From positions 235,574,023 to 235,638,022 of the forward strand of contig OY992536.1 of NCBI GenBank assembly GCA_963921195.1: DNA of 64,000 nucleotides, in the 5' to 3' direction. Origin of the DNA: Pegoplata infirma. Taxonomy: Eukaryota > Arthropoda > Insecta > Diptera > Anthomyiidae. The translations under genes were made by a program, and so were the position numbers. Under the pieces are notes generated by a model. The model saw only the letters and a list, made by a program, of their open reading frames with translations, was not told the origin of the DNA and made no database searches. Below, one piece after another: positions 45,734 through 56,892 of this stretch; positions within the stretch are counted from its first letter, which is position 1, and each line of letters starts with the position of its first letter.

Positions 45734-46616
45734 ATATTGTTGTTGCAAGCCAAATTGTATACAAAAGCCCATTGCCATAAACAAAACAAAAACTAAACTG
45801 TTATATTTCTGTTATACAAAAATTAGTTTCAACTGGCAATACTATTGTGTTACAGTATTGCCATATTATAAATATAATTATTAAAAAACCCGTTAATTTC
45901 AAAAGAATGCTTTGTTATTATTTGCAAAAACATTTATGTGTTTAAAATTTAAAAAAAAAAAATTAATTATAGACTTTTAAACATTTGTAACTAAATATAC
46001 ATATCACACAATTAAAACAAACAAAAAAAAAATATTTACAAATACATATCTATACATATATACTAACTACATATATATATATTTACATAACAATTGAAAT
46101 TATACAAAAAAACAAATAATTATATATTTAAAAACAAAAACATAAAAAAAAGTTATTATGTAATTTTAAAACATATAACAAACCAAAAAAAAAAACAAAT
46201 GTAGTAAATTTAAAAAGAATTAGAAAAACGAAAATATATAATCAATGATGTTTGCTGTGTTTCAATATTTAAAACAAAAATATATATATTTATTGCTTAA
46301 ATTGTTTATAAATTTAAACTGTGTTCATTGTTGTTTCTAGTTAAATACACATTAAACGAATATGATTTTAAAAATTATTAATTACAAAACAAAAACAAAC
46401 AAAAAACTTCAAAAGTATCGTTATGTTAATCTGTTTTGAATTTGCTGTTAAAAATCTATTATCTATCGCTAAAGCAATGTTATGTTATTCAAACTGAGAG
46501 ATTTGTTAAATTTTATGTTAGTCATTATTCTATTATTGTATGTTGTATACTTTCAAATAAATGCGTTTAACACCCGTTAATTTATGTAATTTAATTTTAT
46601 TGATTTTACAGGTAAG
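45734..46616. other. Very AT-rich DNA, no gene
   Basis: (A)n-rich and ATATAT tracts; no repeat family or exon recognised. Confidence 0.45.
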
Positions 46617-47041
46617 TACCCAGGCAGAAACTGCCAACCGTTCCAAAGAAAAAGTCTCGGCAAAGCACTTTATTTTTTGTGTAGAAGGTGTATGAATTCG
46701 AAAAAGTGCTTTGCAAGCACTCACATGAAAATACGGTTGTCTCAACCGTAAAAGGTTCCAACCTCAGATTGAGGTTGCGGCAACCGGTAAATATACGGTT
46801 GTAGCAACCGACAATTTACAGTTGTGGCAACCGACAAATGCAGGTTGCAGCAACCTCAAATAATGGCATTTGCCGGTTATGACAACCGTATTGCCGGTTG
46901 TCCCAACCATAGCTGTGTTTAATATTTTTTCAATATTATACCAAATTACAAAAAAAATCCCAATAAAAAAACACGTTTTTTTTTTTTTATTGTTTGTAAA
47001 AAATATAGTAATTTAAACATCTAAATACTTAAAATATTTAA

Positions 47042-48270
47042 CAAATGTCTCAGAATCTGAGACTTTTTCTATAGAAAAAATTTCTCAGATTCTGAGACAT
47101 TTTTTCTATAGAAAAAGTCTCAGATTCTGAGACATTTTTTCTATAGAAAAAGTCTCAGATTCTGAGACATTTTTTCTATAGAAAAAGTCTCGTATTCTGA
47201 GACATTTTTTCTATAGAAAAAGTCTCGTATTCTGAGACATTTTTTCTATAGAAAAAATCTCAGATTCTGAGACATTTTTTCTATAGAAAAAGTCTCAGAT
47301 TCTGAGACATTTTTCTATAGAAAAAGTCTCAGATTCTGAGACATTTTTTCTATAGAAAAAGTCTCAGATTCTGAGACATTTTTTCTATAGAAAAAGTCTC
47401 AGATTCTGACACATTTTTTCTATAGAAAAAGTCTCAGATTCTGAGACATTTTTTCTATAGAAAAAGTCTCAGATTCTGAGACATTTTTTCTATAGAAAAA
47501 GTCTCAGGGGGCCCCCGTAGGCTAGTTGGTAGCGTGCTAGCCTTTCAACGTGGGGGTCGTGGGTTCGATTCCCACCAGAACCCTTGGTTTTTTTCGCTAC
47601 AACGAGACGACGGTCATTGTTACCAGTTCTCGGTTAGGTGAAATTTATTAAAAATGAGTTGTAAATAATTAGAAAAAATAAATAAAAATAATTGATCATG
47701 TGATCAAAACTATTATTATTAAGTCTCAGATTCTGAGACATTTTTTCTATATAAAAAGTCTCAGATTCTGAGACACATTTTCTACAGAAAAAGTATCAGA
47801 TTCTTAAATATTTTTTCTACAGAAAAAGTCTCAGATTCTGAGACATTTTTTTCTATAGAAAAAGTCTCAGATTTGGAGACATTTTTCTAAAGAAAAAGTC
47901 TCAGATTCTGAGACATTTTTTCTATAGAAAAAGTTTCAGATTCTGAGACATTTTTTCTACAGAAAAAGTCTCAGATTCTGACACATTTTTTTATATAAAA
48001 AGTCTCAGATTCAAAGAAATCTTTTCCATAGAAAAGGTCTCAGATCCTGAGGCATTTTTTTATAGAAAAAGTCTCAGATTCCGAGAATTTTTTGTAGAAA
48101 AGGTCTCAGATTCTAAGAAATTCTTTCTATACAAAAAGACTTTGTTTGTGAGACAATTTTTCTATAGAAAAAGCCTCAGGTTTTGAGAAATTTTTCTATA
48201 GCAAAAATCACAGATTTTGAGAAATGTTTTTTTATAGAAAAAGTCTTAGATTCTCAAAACTTTTTCATAG
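47042..48270 (-). repeat. 35-bp satellite array, third block
   Basis: About 28 units of TTTTTTCTATAGAAAAAG plus TCTCAGATTCTGAGACA. The left third (47080-47507) is very homogeneous; the right part decays. Both halves of the unit are palindromes. Split by a SINE at 47508-47720. Confidence 0.92.
47508..47720 (+). mobile_element. tRNA-derived SINE with 9-bp TSD
   Basis: 213 bp inserted in the satellite, flanked by the exact duplication AAGTCTCAG (47499-47507, 47721-47729). A-box TAGGCTAGTTGG (47518-47529) and B-box GGTTCGATTCC (47562-47572), then a tRNA-unrelated body and an (ATT)n 3' tail. The tRNA-like head cannot form a good anticodon stem, so it is not a tRNA gene. Confidence 0.82.
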
Positions 48271-49059
48271 AAACCATATATCACCTTTTTCATTTCTGCA
48301 GAATCCAAATTTGAGGGCTTCAATCTCATGGCGTAAATGTTTGAGTTTAACGTATTCCGTTATTTCTGCAAATTAAAATAAGAAAAACGGCATTAGTTAA
48401 ACTGTTGAATCATTCAAAGCACAAAAACTTACCCCTTTAAATCTTTATTTCCAGGTTTTATCATCAAATGTTGAAATTTTGAAGAAAAACAAATGTTTTC
48501 CTCAATATTTTTTTATTTAATGACATTAAATTTTTTGAAGTTTTGTTGTTTTAATTATCAGTTGAGGGAACCGAGAATTTGAGGTTGTGGCTACCGGCAA
48601 ATGCCGTTATTTACGGTTGCTACAACCGGGGTTTGCAGTTGTGGCAACTTTTTTTTAATTTTGTGGCAACTGGCACAAAAATATTTAAAAAAAGTTATTA
48701 CAACCTCGATTTACGGTTGCAGCAACCGCGTACGGTTGGGACAACCACAAGCCGGTTACAACAACCGTATTGCGGTTGTGGCAACCTCATTGCTACCGAT
48801 TTTTTATGTGAGTGAGCGCTTTGCCAATGTTTTTCTATTTAAATCCGTTCAAAGTATGATTTTTTTATTAAAATTTATTAATTTTCATAAAAATTGGAAT
48901 ATTTTTTATTTGCCTGCAGGATAAGTGGTGACCGGTCCTTGATAGTTCTCGTGATATGTCACTTATTGTTAGACACAATGACCTACATATTACAAACTTG
49001 ACACCTTATATATAAAAACACCTGTTTCTTTCGTGAGGAAGGGTACATATAAAAAAAAA

Positions 49060-49455
49060 ACTTGTCAAATTACTAGAAAAAATTTCGTAATCCCATTGTA
49101 CAAATATTTGACAGCAATGAATGCTTTTTTAACAAACAAATTTTGATCAAAATTTAAATTTTTTTGCAATTTTAAATTTTTTTTTTTGGAAATTTTACAA
49201 ATTTCCAAGATAATTTTACAACAAAAACCTAGTAAATTCACGAGAATTCCTTGTCAGTTTTATTTCGCCAAAAAATTTGTAAATTTACAAAAAATTGGTA
49301 AAAAGCTTGTAAACGTCATTTTTACTAGGAATTCTCGTAAAATTAGAGGTAGCAAAAAATCTTGCAAAATCACGATAGATCCTTGTAAGTTTTATCACGT
49401 CAAAAAGTTGTAAATTTACAGTTTTATTGGTAAAAATCTTGTATAATTACAAAAT
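49060..49455. mobile_element. Fragment of the CACACAAAA MITE family
   Basis: AAAAAACTTGTCAAATTACT, CTAGTAAATTCACGAGAATT, AAAAAGTTGTAAATTTACAG and related blocks follow the order of 32450-32917. Ends degraded. Confidence 0.55.
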
Positions 49456-50112
49456 TACACTAGTTTACAGAGATTTGGATCCACGACATGTTGCATTCAT
49501 TTTCCATGTAAAATCTCACGCTGAATCCGAAAATACACTCTAAAGGTAGAACAGTTTTAATGATATCGACCAATTTTCATCTTTTTAAAAATGTAGTTTT
49601 ACTTAAACTAAAATATATCCGGAACAAATTAATGGATTTCACTGTTTTTGGTTTTAAATTTATGGCAATTTAATGATCTATCACCCCTACATACAACTTT
49701 TTTTAATCTGGTTATAGCTTTAAAAACTTTTAATCGATTTATCGACAATTTTGCTTTAATTTTACCAAAATTTGGCAAAAAATTAAAGTTACATTGTAAA
49801 TTTTACAAAGAAAAAAAAAATTAAAATTTGTTTTTCTTTTTGCATGTCAAGTCTGATCTAATACGAAGAAATTAAGATGGATTTTAAAAAAATTTTAAGT
49901 TCTACATATGTATTTGAGTAAAAATGCAGAAATTCAGTTTTTTTTACATTTTTAGTTTATTGAATTTGAGAAATTGTTCGATTCACTAACTTAACATTAA
50001 TTTTCCATATAAAATCGAGCGCTAAATCCGAAAATGAAGTCAAAAAGTTCAAAATTAGAAAACTTTTTAAGATATTGCCAAATTCCATACTTTAAAAAGT
50101 TTGACATAAATA
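49456..50112. other. Repeat-like DNA, no gene
   Basis: A block CATTCATTTTCCATGTAAAA...GCTGAATCCGAAAAT at 49495-49535 recurs at 49990-50030 (CATTAATTTTCCATATAAAA...GCTAAATCCGAAAAT). Otherwise unassigned. Confidence 0.45.
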
Positions 50113-50359
50113 AAACAAGTAAGAAAGTTATAGTCGGTCAAGACCGACCATATAATACCCTACACCAGAGTTTCCCGGAAAATGGGTCCCAAGTTCAAAC
50201 ATGGACCGAATGGATGTATCTTTTGTCAAATCAAATTTGAGCCAAATAGGCTTCTATTTGTTGCCAATAAACAAATTTAACTGAATACCGGGCCAAATTT
50301 TCACAAGGGACCTCCCAGCAAAACTTATATTACCAAATAAGGTATAAAATAAGGTATAG

Positions 50360-50960
50360 GTTAGGTTAGGGTGGCGGTGCCAGATGGGCACTCCGCATAG
50401 ACCAATTGGTCCATAGCGATACCACAAAACTTTTTCCGCTTATCGATGTAAACTAAATACATTGACCTTCATTGCGAATTGTTTCAAGCTCTTCAGGTCT
50501 ATCCTCGTAATTTCCTCCAAAGTCTCGAACTGTGAACTTCCTATAATTGATAGTCGAGTTCGTGCCAAAGCCGGGCAGTGACACAGGATGTGTTCTATGG
50601 TCTCTTCGACGTCTGGTGTCTCGCACCTTTTACAGTTTGCGTCCGTAATTAGATTCATGTTCTTGGCATGTTTTCCGACAAGACAGTGTCCCGTTATTAA
50701 ACCTGTCAACATACGACATTCTATTCTCGTAAGTGTAAGTAAGAATTTAGTTCTTCCTAAATCATAGCGTGGCCATAAAATTCTGCTTATACGACTTGTC
50801 CCAAGTTCCTTCCATCTTCGATTTGCTTTGGCGACAGTTAGGGTATTTCGTTTTAGTTTGAAATGCTGGAGTGGCGGTGAAAGCATTATGGTGGTACCTA
50901 TGCCATCTGCTCCAAGTTTCGCGAGTTAAAAAAGGTATAGGATCTCTTATTTTATACATT
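50360..50960 (-). pseudogene. Non-LTR retrotransposon 3' end, RNase H-type zinc knuckle region
   Basis: The minus-strand frame 50886-50440 reads LLTLTRIECRMLTGLITGHC, then CKRCETPDVEETIEHILCHC and PALARTR. This is the C-terminal segment of RNase H-bearing LINEs (I/LOA/R1-like; C-x2-C...H-x4-C). The preceding CRQSK motif lies in another frame (50959-50762), so a frameshift is present. 5'-truncated; the rest of the ORF is absent. Confidence 0.75.
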
Positions 50961-51884
50961 GCAGCATTGATGATTTAACAGGCGATGAGACTCAAAGTAA
51001 TGCATCCACATTATCACAAAGAATACCAGTAAGGTATAAAATAAGTCATAAATTTATAACGAAGAATACGAGTAAGGTGTAAAATATATGATATTTTATA
51101 GGTTACGAGAAATGAAATAATATAGCATACCAGAAGATAATATATAAGGTGTTACGAGTAGTGAAAAAGTAATTTTGTATTAAATTTACTCACGTGATTG
51201 TAAGTGAGTGTAAGTAGATAAAATATGCTCGTGAGTGTGTGTCGTTAGAAATTTCCTGTCGTGAGCCCATCTCTAGTTTAAACTTATGCATTTTTTTATA
51301 AAATAATTATTTTTTATGTTATTGTAATGCATTATGCATCCAATTATAAATAATACATTATTTCAAACTTTCAAATAATACATAATGTAACCAAGTATAA
51401 GTTATCCATGATTTTATGTTTAGAAATAACAAATATGAGGCCTCTGTTCTGTCTTTCACAACTTTTCAATTCACATGAAAATTTCCGAATCACATGAAAT
51501 CAAGTTAAATGATTTGTTGATCACGTTTTCATTCGAAGTTGAAATAAAATAATTAAAGTTTAAAAATTATAAGGAAAAAAGTGCCTTCGTTTTACTTTCA
51601 CCAATTTTTATTTTTGTGAAACAAAACGAAAAAGAAATTCGGATGTGAAATCTAAAACACCAAAAAATTCGGAAATTTTCATTTTCGCATTTTTTATGTG
51701 AATTACTTTTTTTGGAACAGAGCACATTGGGTTGAATGAGAGGCAAAGTGGCGCTTTATTCAGGGAAGCAGTAATTTTGACATATAATATTTTTTAATTG
51801 ATGAATGATAAATAATACATTAGAAAGCACCCTTTTAAAGAGAAAACATGTGGTTTTTATTTATTTTTAACCTGTCAGAATTTT

Positions 51885-51985
51885 TTTAGTGTTTCTTGAA
51901 TATTGAACTTGATTCACAATTTAAGCTGAATTTTTTTAGTGTTTCTTGAATATTGAACTTGATTCACAATTTAAGCTGTAACTTT
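51885..51985. repeat. 50-bp tandem duplication
   Basis: GAATTTTTTTAGTGTTTCTT...AATTTAAGCT occurs twice in a row, identical by eye: a recent slippage or duplication. Confidence 0.85.
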
Positions 51986-52345
51986 TAAACCAAAAGCGAT
52001 AATTTAATAAATACAGTTGCAAATTAAAGTATTTTTAATGCGATAATAAAAATTTAAAACAATAAAAAATAAATATGTGTTAATACTTGCATAAAATTTG
52101 TTCAAAGTCGGATTTTTGTGTTACACCAAATTTAAAATTTTCCATAAAAAAGTCAGGAAAGTTGTAATTCTGAACTATTATTATCATATTTGTCAGATAT
52201 TATATTACACCACCCAGAGTCATCTGCTAACCCCGCCCCCGCCCCCTTCTCACTCCCCACAAAAACCGTCCCTGTCATTTTTATATTTTTTGCTTGTTGG
52301 AGATTTGGCACAGCCGAATTTTAAACTCTTACTTGTTTATATATA

Positions 52346-52985
52346 GCTTACAAAGACCCACAAAAAGGTCTAAACCACTAATATTTATGTATTTTTACCT
52401 TCTAAATTCAATTCCGCGATCAGAATTAAATTCTATCGTTGGGTTTTTCTCTAATTTACAAGGAAAGTCCCCAAAAGTGAACTGACCTGATTTCCTTGTT
52501 AATTTGACTAACAATAAGTTAACATTTTTTTAAATTTTATTTCGGTATGTTATGTTCAAGTCTGATTTATTACGAAGAAAATAAGAGGTTTTTTCATAAA
52601 ATCCATCAAAAATTGCATAAGTTACTAGCATTTCAACAAAAATGCATTGATTCACAACATAAATACAACTGTTTTTGTATAAAACTGAAATAACGCGTTT
52701 TTGTTCAAATGCATGTAACTTTTGCTATTTTTGACGGATTTTATTTAAAATACTCTTATTTTCTACGTAATAAATCAGACTTGCACCCTACATACAGAAA
52801 TAAAATTAAAAATTTTTGTAACTTTGTCAAATTCACAAGGAAATTAGGTGGGTTCACTTTGCGGACTTTCCTTGTAAATCACAGGAAACCCCAACTATAG
52901 AATTCAATTCTGATGGCAGAATCGACTTTAGAAGGTCAAAATACATAAGGATAAGTGGGTCTAGTTTCTGGGTCAGAAACTTTTT
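52346..52985. mobile_element. Foldback element
   Basis: The arms share AAGACCCAC(A/T), TTTATGTATTTT(T/G)ACCTTCTA, CAGAATT(A/G)AATTCTAT and TTTACAAGGAAAGTCC with their complements. The centre lies near 52640-52690. TSD not identified. Confidence 0.6.
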
Positions 52986-53782
52986 TGTTTTTTTGTGATG
53001 AAGTGTTATTGAAGAGACCGTATTTTTTTCATAAAATCTTAAATAAAAAAATAACGGCATTAAACGCGGACGTTTTTTTTCTTTTAAATTAAAGCTTATA
53101 CTGTATGCTTTATTATCACAATGTATAAGCAATAACAACCTATTACATTTTTTTTATATTCCATCAAGTATTAAAAATACTCCAATTTTGGAACATTTTA
53201 CAAAAAAAATTTCAAAAATATTTTTACAACAATTTAAAAAAAAAAAAAAAACAGAAATGTATTTGAAAATGCCTGAAGTTGATGGTTCCATAATAAAAAA
53301 AATTACCTTTGAATGAATAAATACCAAAAAAAATCTAGAAATAAGTTGATTTTCAATTTTTAGCACCATATTCAAAAACACAAAAAATTATTTGATTTTG
53401 ACGGCGGATTGCAAGAAAAGTAAACAACTCAGAATAATAGTTGTGACAGATTTTTTAGTGTAATTTTATATACTTTAACCCTAAATTAATAATTTTTGTA
53501 AAAATTTTTTTTCCAGTTTTGAATAAAGCGCCACTTTTGATCCATTTCAACCCAACGTGCAGAGGCCTGAAATACATTTTTTCCAATTATCATACATTAC
53601 GTAGCAAATTATTAGTAATGCATTATTTTTCACTTGAAAGTAATACGTTGTGGAACAAATGTTTGATAAGACATCATAAAATAATGCTACAAATAAGTTA
53701 TATGCATTACCTGGTAATGTGTTATATAATCACTACCCATTACCAAAGTTTTGCTGGGCTAAGTCCAAAACTGGTCCGATAA

Positions 53783-54254
53783 CACTGTAAGTAAAATTTA
53801 AACTTTTAAAATGACACACAAAAAACGCCGAGACACCCCAACTTATTTTTGGGTCATAGAATCCAGTGGTATACTCCGTTTTAAAAAGTTAGCTCAAAAT
53901 AACGAGATATTTCGATTTTAAATTTGCAAATGTAGAGTAAAAATTAAATAAATCCAAAAAATATATATAAAATTCATCAAAATAAGACCAATATTGTTCA
54001 TGTCCGATTGAAAATGGACGTTTATTATTTCTAGATATTAATTTTGACAAATAACAAGTTTTTAGCAAGTTTTTTAAGTTTTTTCATTTAAATAAAATGA
54101 AAAATCGCTTTAAATCTACTACAAATTTAAAAGCAAAATATATGGGGATTTTGAGCTAACTTTTTAAAACGGGGTACACCACTGGATTCTACGACCCAAA
54201 ATTAGGTTGACGTGTCTCGGCGTTTCGGTGTGTCATTTTCACCTACTTACAGTG
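53783..54254. mobile_element. Harbinger-like palindromic MITE, TSD TAA
   Basis: Ends CACTGTAAGTAAAATTTAAA and TTTTCACCTACTTACAGTG; TAA on both sides (53780-53782, 54255-54257). The arms continue as AAAACGCCGAGACACCCCAA and GAATCCAGTGGTATAC. The host is family-2 DINE; related copies read GGTCCGATTATAATCAGA across the corresponding region. Confidence 0.75.
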
Positions 54255-54872
54255 TAATTATCAGATTTGATAAGGTTATTGAAGTACGCGTTTAACATAC
54301 CCAAACAAAATTTTAATTAAATATTTTCTATATTAAAACTCGGAATGGTGATTTGTGAAGATAAAACACGTCTACCTGCCAAATTTCGAAAAGATACCTA
54401 TTATAATACGGTTATTAGAGTCATTTGAGCCAAAATTAAAAAGGACCTTTGTATGGGGCTAGGTCTAAATATGGACCGATTTTTTTCAATTTCAATAGGC
54501 TTCGTCCTTAGGCCAAACGAAGCTTAAGTTTCAAATTTCAGTCAAATCGGTTGGTAATTGCGACCTGTATCGTGTTTACACCGTTACATGGACAGACGGA
54601 CGGACGGACATTGCTAAATTGACTCAAAAAGTGATTCTGGGTCGATCAGTACACTTGAAGGTGGGTCTAGTACCAATATTTCGGGTAGTTACAAACATCA
54701 GCACAAACTCATTATACCCTGTACCACAGAGTGGTGTAGGGTATAAAAATGTTAATGCATCAACAAAAATACAATCCAAATAAACATATTAATATTGGAT
54801 AAAATCCGAAACTTAATTTTGTATTTAAAAACTAAACAAAATGCACAAGATTACAGCAATAAAAAAAATCTG

Positions 54873-54945
54873 CGACCGAGACAGGACTCGAACCTGCAAT
54901 CTTCGGATTCGAAGTCCGACGCCTTATCCATTAGGCCACACGGTC
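54873..54945 (-). tRNA. tRNA-Arg (TCG) variant, possibly a pseudo-tRNA
   Basis: Same as 45661-45733 except for two changes: one in the 3' acceptor strand (CTCGGTC instead of CACGGTC), giving a T6-T67 mismatch, and base 37 G to A. Anticodon, D arm, T arm and boxes are intact, and an oligo-T run follows. It may be transcribed; acceptor stability is reduced. Confidence 0.8.
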
Positions 54946-55133
54946 TAATAAGAGTTACGTTGGTCAGAACCCTTTATAAGTCAAAATGAAAAATAATTGT
55001 TAATTATTTTTTATTACACAGTGTAATATAAAATATTAACATTTTTATTATTATTATCGATGACACATGCCTGAAAATATTCTGGAAGTGTTTTTTTTTT
55101 TAATTATAAAACAAATAAAAAAAAAATTAGCTT

Positions 55134-55206
55134 CGACCGTGACAGGACTCGAACCTGCAATCTTCGGATCCGAAGTCCGACGCCTTATCCATTAGGCCAC
55201 ACGGTC
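55134..55206 (-). tRNA. tRNA-Arg (anticodon TCG)
   Basis: Identical to 45661-45733 over the mature length; all stems pair; oligo-T run downstream on the minus strand. It lies 188 bp from the variant copy. Confidence 0.93.
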
Positions 55207-56098
55207 AATGTGGCAACATGTGCCAAATACTTAATTTATACACAGAGGCATTGCCAACACAAAACTTGTATAACAGTTTTATATGCAAACAAATAATTCT
55301 GTCAGACAGTGATGCCGTATCAGAGGATTTGTATTTAAATGGGGATTTCAATTTAATTTTGGGAATAGAATTTAATTAAAATTATTTTAAGAATTTAGAT
55401 ATTTTTTTAAGTTAGGTACTCTGTTTTTTACGGTGAAAATTTCACTTAAACTTTAAACGCCTCAAATCACAATAAAACATTTAAAAATCAACTACTTTTG
55501 ACAATTATAAGAAAGAAACGATCATAACAAAACGGAAATGTCGTTTTTTTACGGCAACTTAAATTGTGTTGTCTTTTAACAATTTCCCTATAATTCATCG
55601 CGTTGCCAAATATATTTTTTTTTATATGGAGTTTGACAGCTTTTTCCCGTGAAATCGAACAGAGTACTATGTTTTAAATACAAAATTTCTTTCAGTAGCC
55701 TTTTTTGTTGGTAGCTACTAGTGTCTAAAATTGCCTTTACATTTTTATACTTTGTGTGTGGAAATGTATTATTCAAACGAAAACACATTAAAAATTGTAT
55801 AATTACAAAGTATTATCCGTAGCCATTTTTGTTAAAAAATTTAGCAAAACACACAAAATCATAAATTTTCTTTTTTCAATTTATTTTATTTTGTTTGAAT
55901 TTTAAATAATCACAATAAAATTGAAAAGTCGAAAGCAAAATATTATTTTTTGAAAAATTTCAAAATATTTTCTGATACGTTATACTTTTTAAAAAAAGTA
56001 AATTATACAATACTCATTATACAAAGTGTGATAATGTAAAACCTGCTTAACCAAATACACCTATTAGGCCAGCTTAAGGGGTGTTTAAAGAAAAAAAA
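55207..56098. other. AT-rich DNA with one possible MITE
   Basis: About 55413-55669 has ends TAGGTACTCTGTTTTTTACG and CGAACAGAGTACTATG, with flanking 8-mers differing at one base (TTTTAAGT and TTTTAAAT), a weak hAT-like MITE candidate. Otherwise nothing. Confidence 0.4.
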
Positions 56099-56892
56099 AC
56101 AAGTAAGGAAATTGTAGTCGGTCAAGACCGACCATATAATACCCTACACCAGTGTTTCCCGGAAAATGGGTACCAAGTCCAAACATGGACCGATTGGATC
56201 TATCTTTTGCCAAATCTTTAATAAGTGTAGAAAACACTCACAAACCAAATTTGAGTGAAATTGGCTTCTATTTGTTGCCAATAAACCGCTTTTAGTAATA
56301 TCGGGCGAAATTTTTATATGGACCTGGGCCCAAAAATGGTCCGATTATAATCAGATTTGATTGGGTTATCAAATATTTTTTATTTTCAAGCAATTTTAGA
56401 GGTTTATGTGAATATCGGGAGGGTGGTTTGTCTGGGGGCTACAAGAAGAACTGGTCCGATTCCTTTGAAATTCGGAACGGTGATTTGTAAATACAAAAAA
56501 CGTTTATCTGCCAAATTTTGAAAAGATACCTGTTAAAATACGGTTGTTAGGGTCGTTTGACCCAAATTTAAGGGGGACGTTTGTATGGGGCTAGGTCAAA
56601 ATATAGACCGATTGTTTCCATTTTTAATAGCGTTCGTCCTTGGGTCAATGGAAGCTTAAGTTTCAAATTTCAGACAAATCGATTAAAAGTTGCGACCTGT
56701 ATCGTGCGCACAACGTTTACATGGATGGACGTAAAGACGGACGGACGGACGGACATCGCTAAATCGACTCAAAAAGTGATTCAAAGTCGATCGGTATACT
56801 TGAAAGTGGGTCTAGGACCAATATTTCGGATAGTTACAAACATCAGCACAAACTCATTATACCCTGTACCACAGAGTGGTGTAGGGTATAAA
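56099..56892 (+). mobile_element. DINE-like repeat (family 2), complete reference copy
   Basis: Starts AACAAGTAAGGAAATTGTAG with hairpin GTCGGTC-AA-GACCGAC, ends with the hairpin ATACCCTGTACCAC-AGA-GTGGTGTAGGGTAT. Has the GTCY block GACGGACGGACGGACGGACA (about 56735-56755). Uninterrupted, so it serves as the empty-site reference for 50114-54748. Confidence 0.75.

Larger units (their letters stand above)
46718..48814. mobile_element. CACTCACATG-ended transposon carrying a satellite array, TSD AG
   Basis: Left CACTCACATGAAAATACGG, right CCGATTTTTTATGTGAGTG; AG on both sides (46716-46717, 48815-48816). The copy at about 12040-12065 shows the empty site TTTGCAAGCGCTTTGCC. Subterminal arrays of CGGTTGTNNCAACCG dyads (46732-46915 and 48560-48800) flank a 1.2-kb block of the 35-bp satellite. 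No transposase. Confidence 0.8.
46619..49040. mobile_element. CCCAGGC element (partial), split by a CAC element
   Basis: Left end CCCAGGCAGAAACTGCCAAC after TA (46617-46618). The body matches 11957-12270 up to GTGCTTTGCAAG, then resumes at 48815 (AGCGCTTTGCCAATG...TTCGTGAGGAAG). The right end is lost near 49040. Confidence 0.65.
50314..53758. mobile_element. CCCAGC-ended transposon, second copy, TSD CT
   Basis: Left CCCAGCAAAACTTATATTAC, right CCATTACCAAAGTTTTGCTGGG; CT on both sides (50312-50313, 53759-53760). Same ends as 10203-13148. The interior holds a non-LTR fragment, a foldback and AT-rich DNA; no transposase recognised. Confidence 0.65.
50114..54748 (+). mobile_element. DINE-like repeat (family 2), split by a 3.4-kb transposon
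   Basis: Starts AACAAGTAAGAAAGTTATAG with the hairpin GTCGGTC-AA-GACCGAC and ends with ATACCCTGTACCAC-AGA-GTGGTGTAGGGTAT. A GACGGACGGACGGACATTGC block lies near the end. Interrupted by 50314-53758 and by 53783-54254; the uninterrupted order is seen at 56099-56892. Confidence 0.7.

Noticed and set aside
47508..47583. Possible functional tRNA
   Set aside because: A and B boxes are good but the anticodon stem does not pair, and the sequence continues into a SINE body with TSD and (ATT)n tail.
50358..50375. Telomere-like GGTTAGGTTAGG
   Set aside because: Only two units at the edge of a LINE fragment; dipteran telomeres do not use this repeat.
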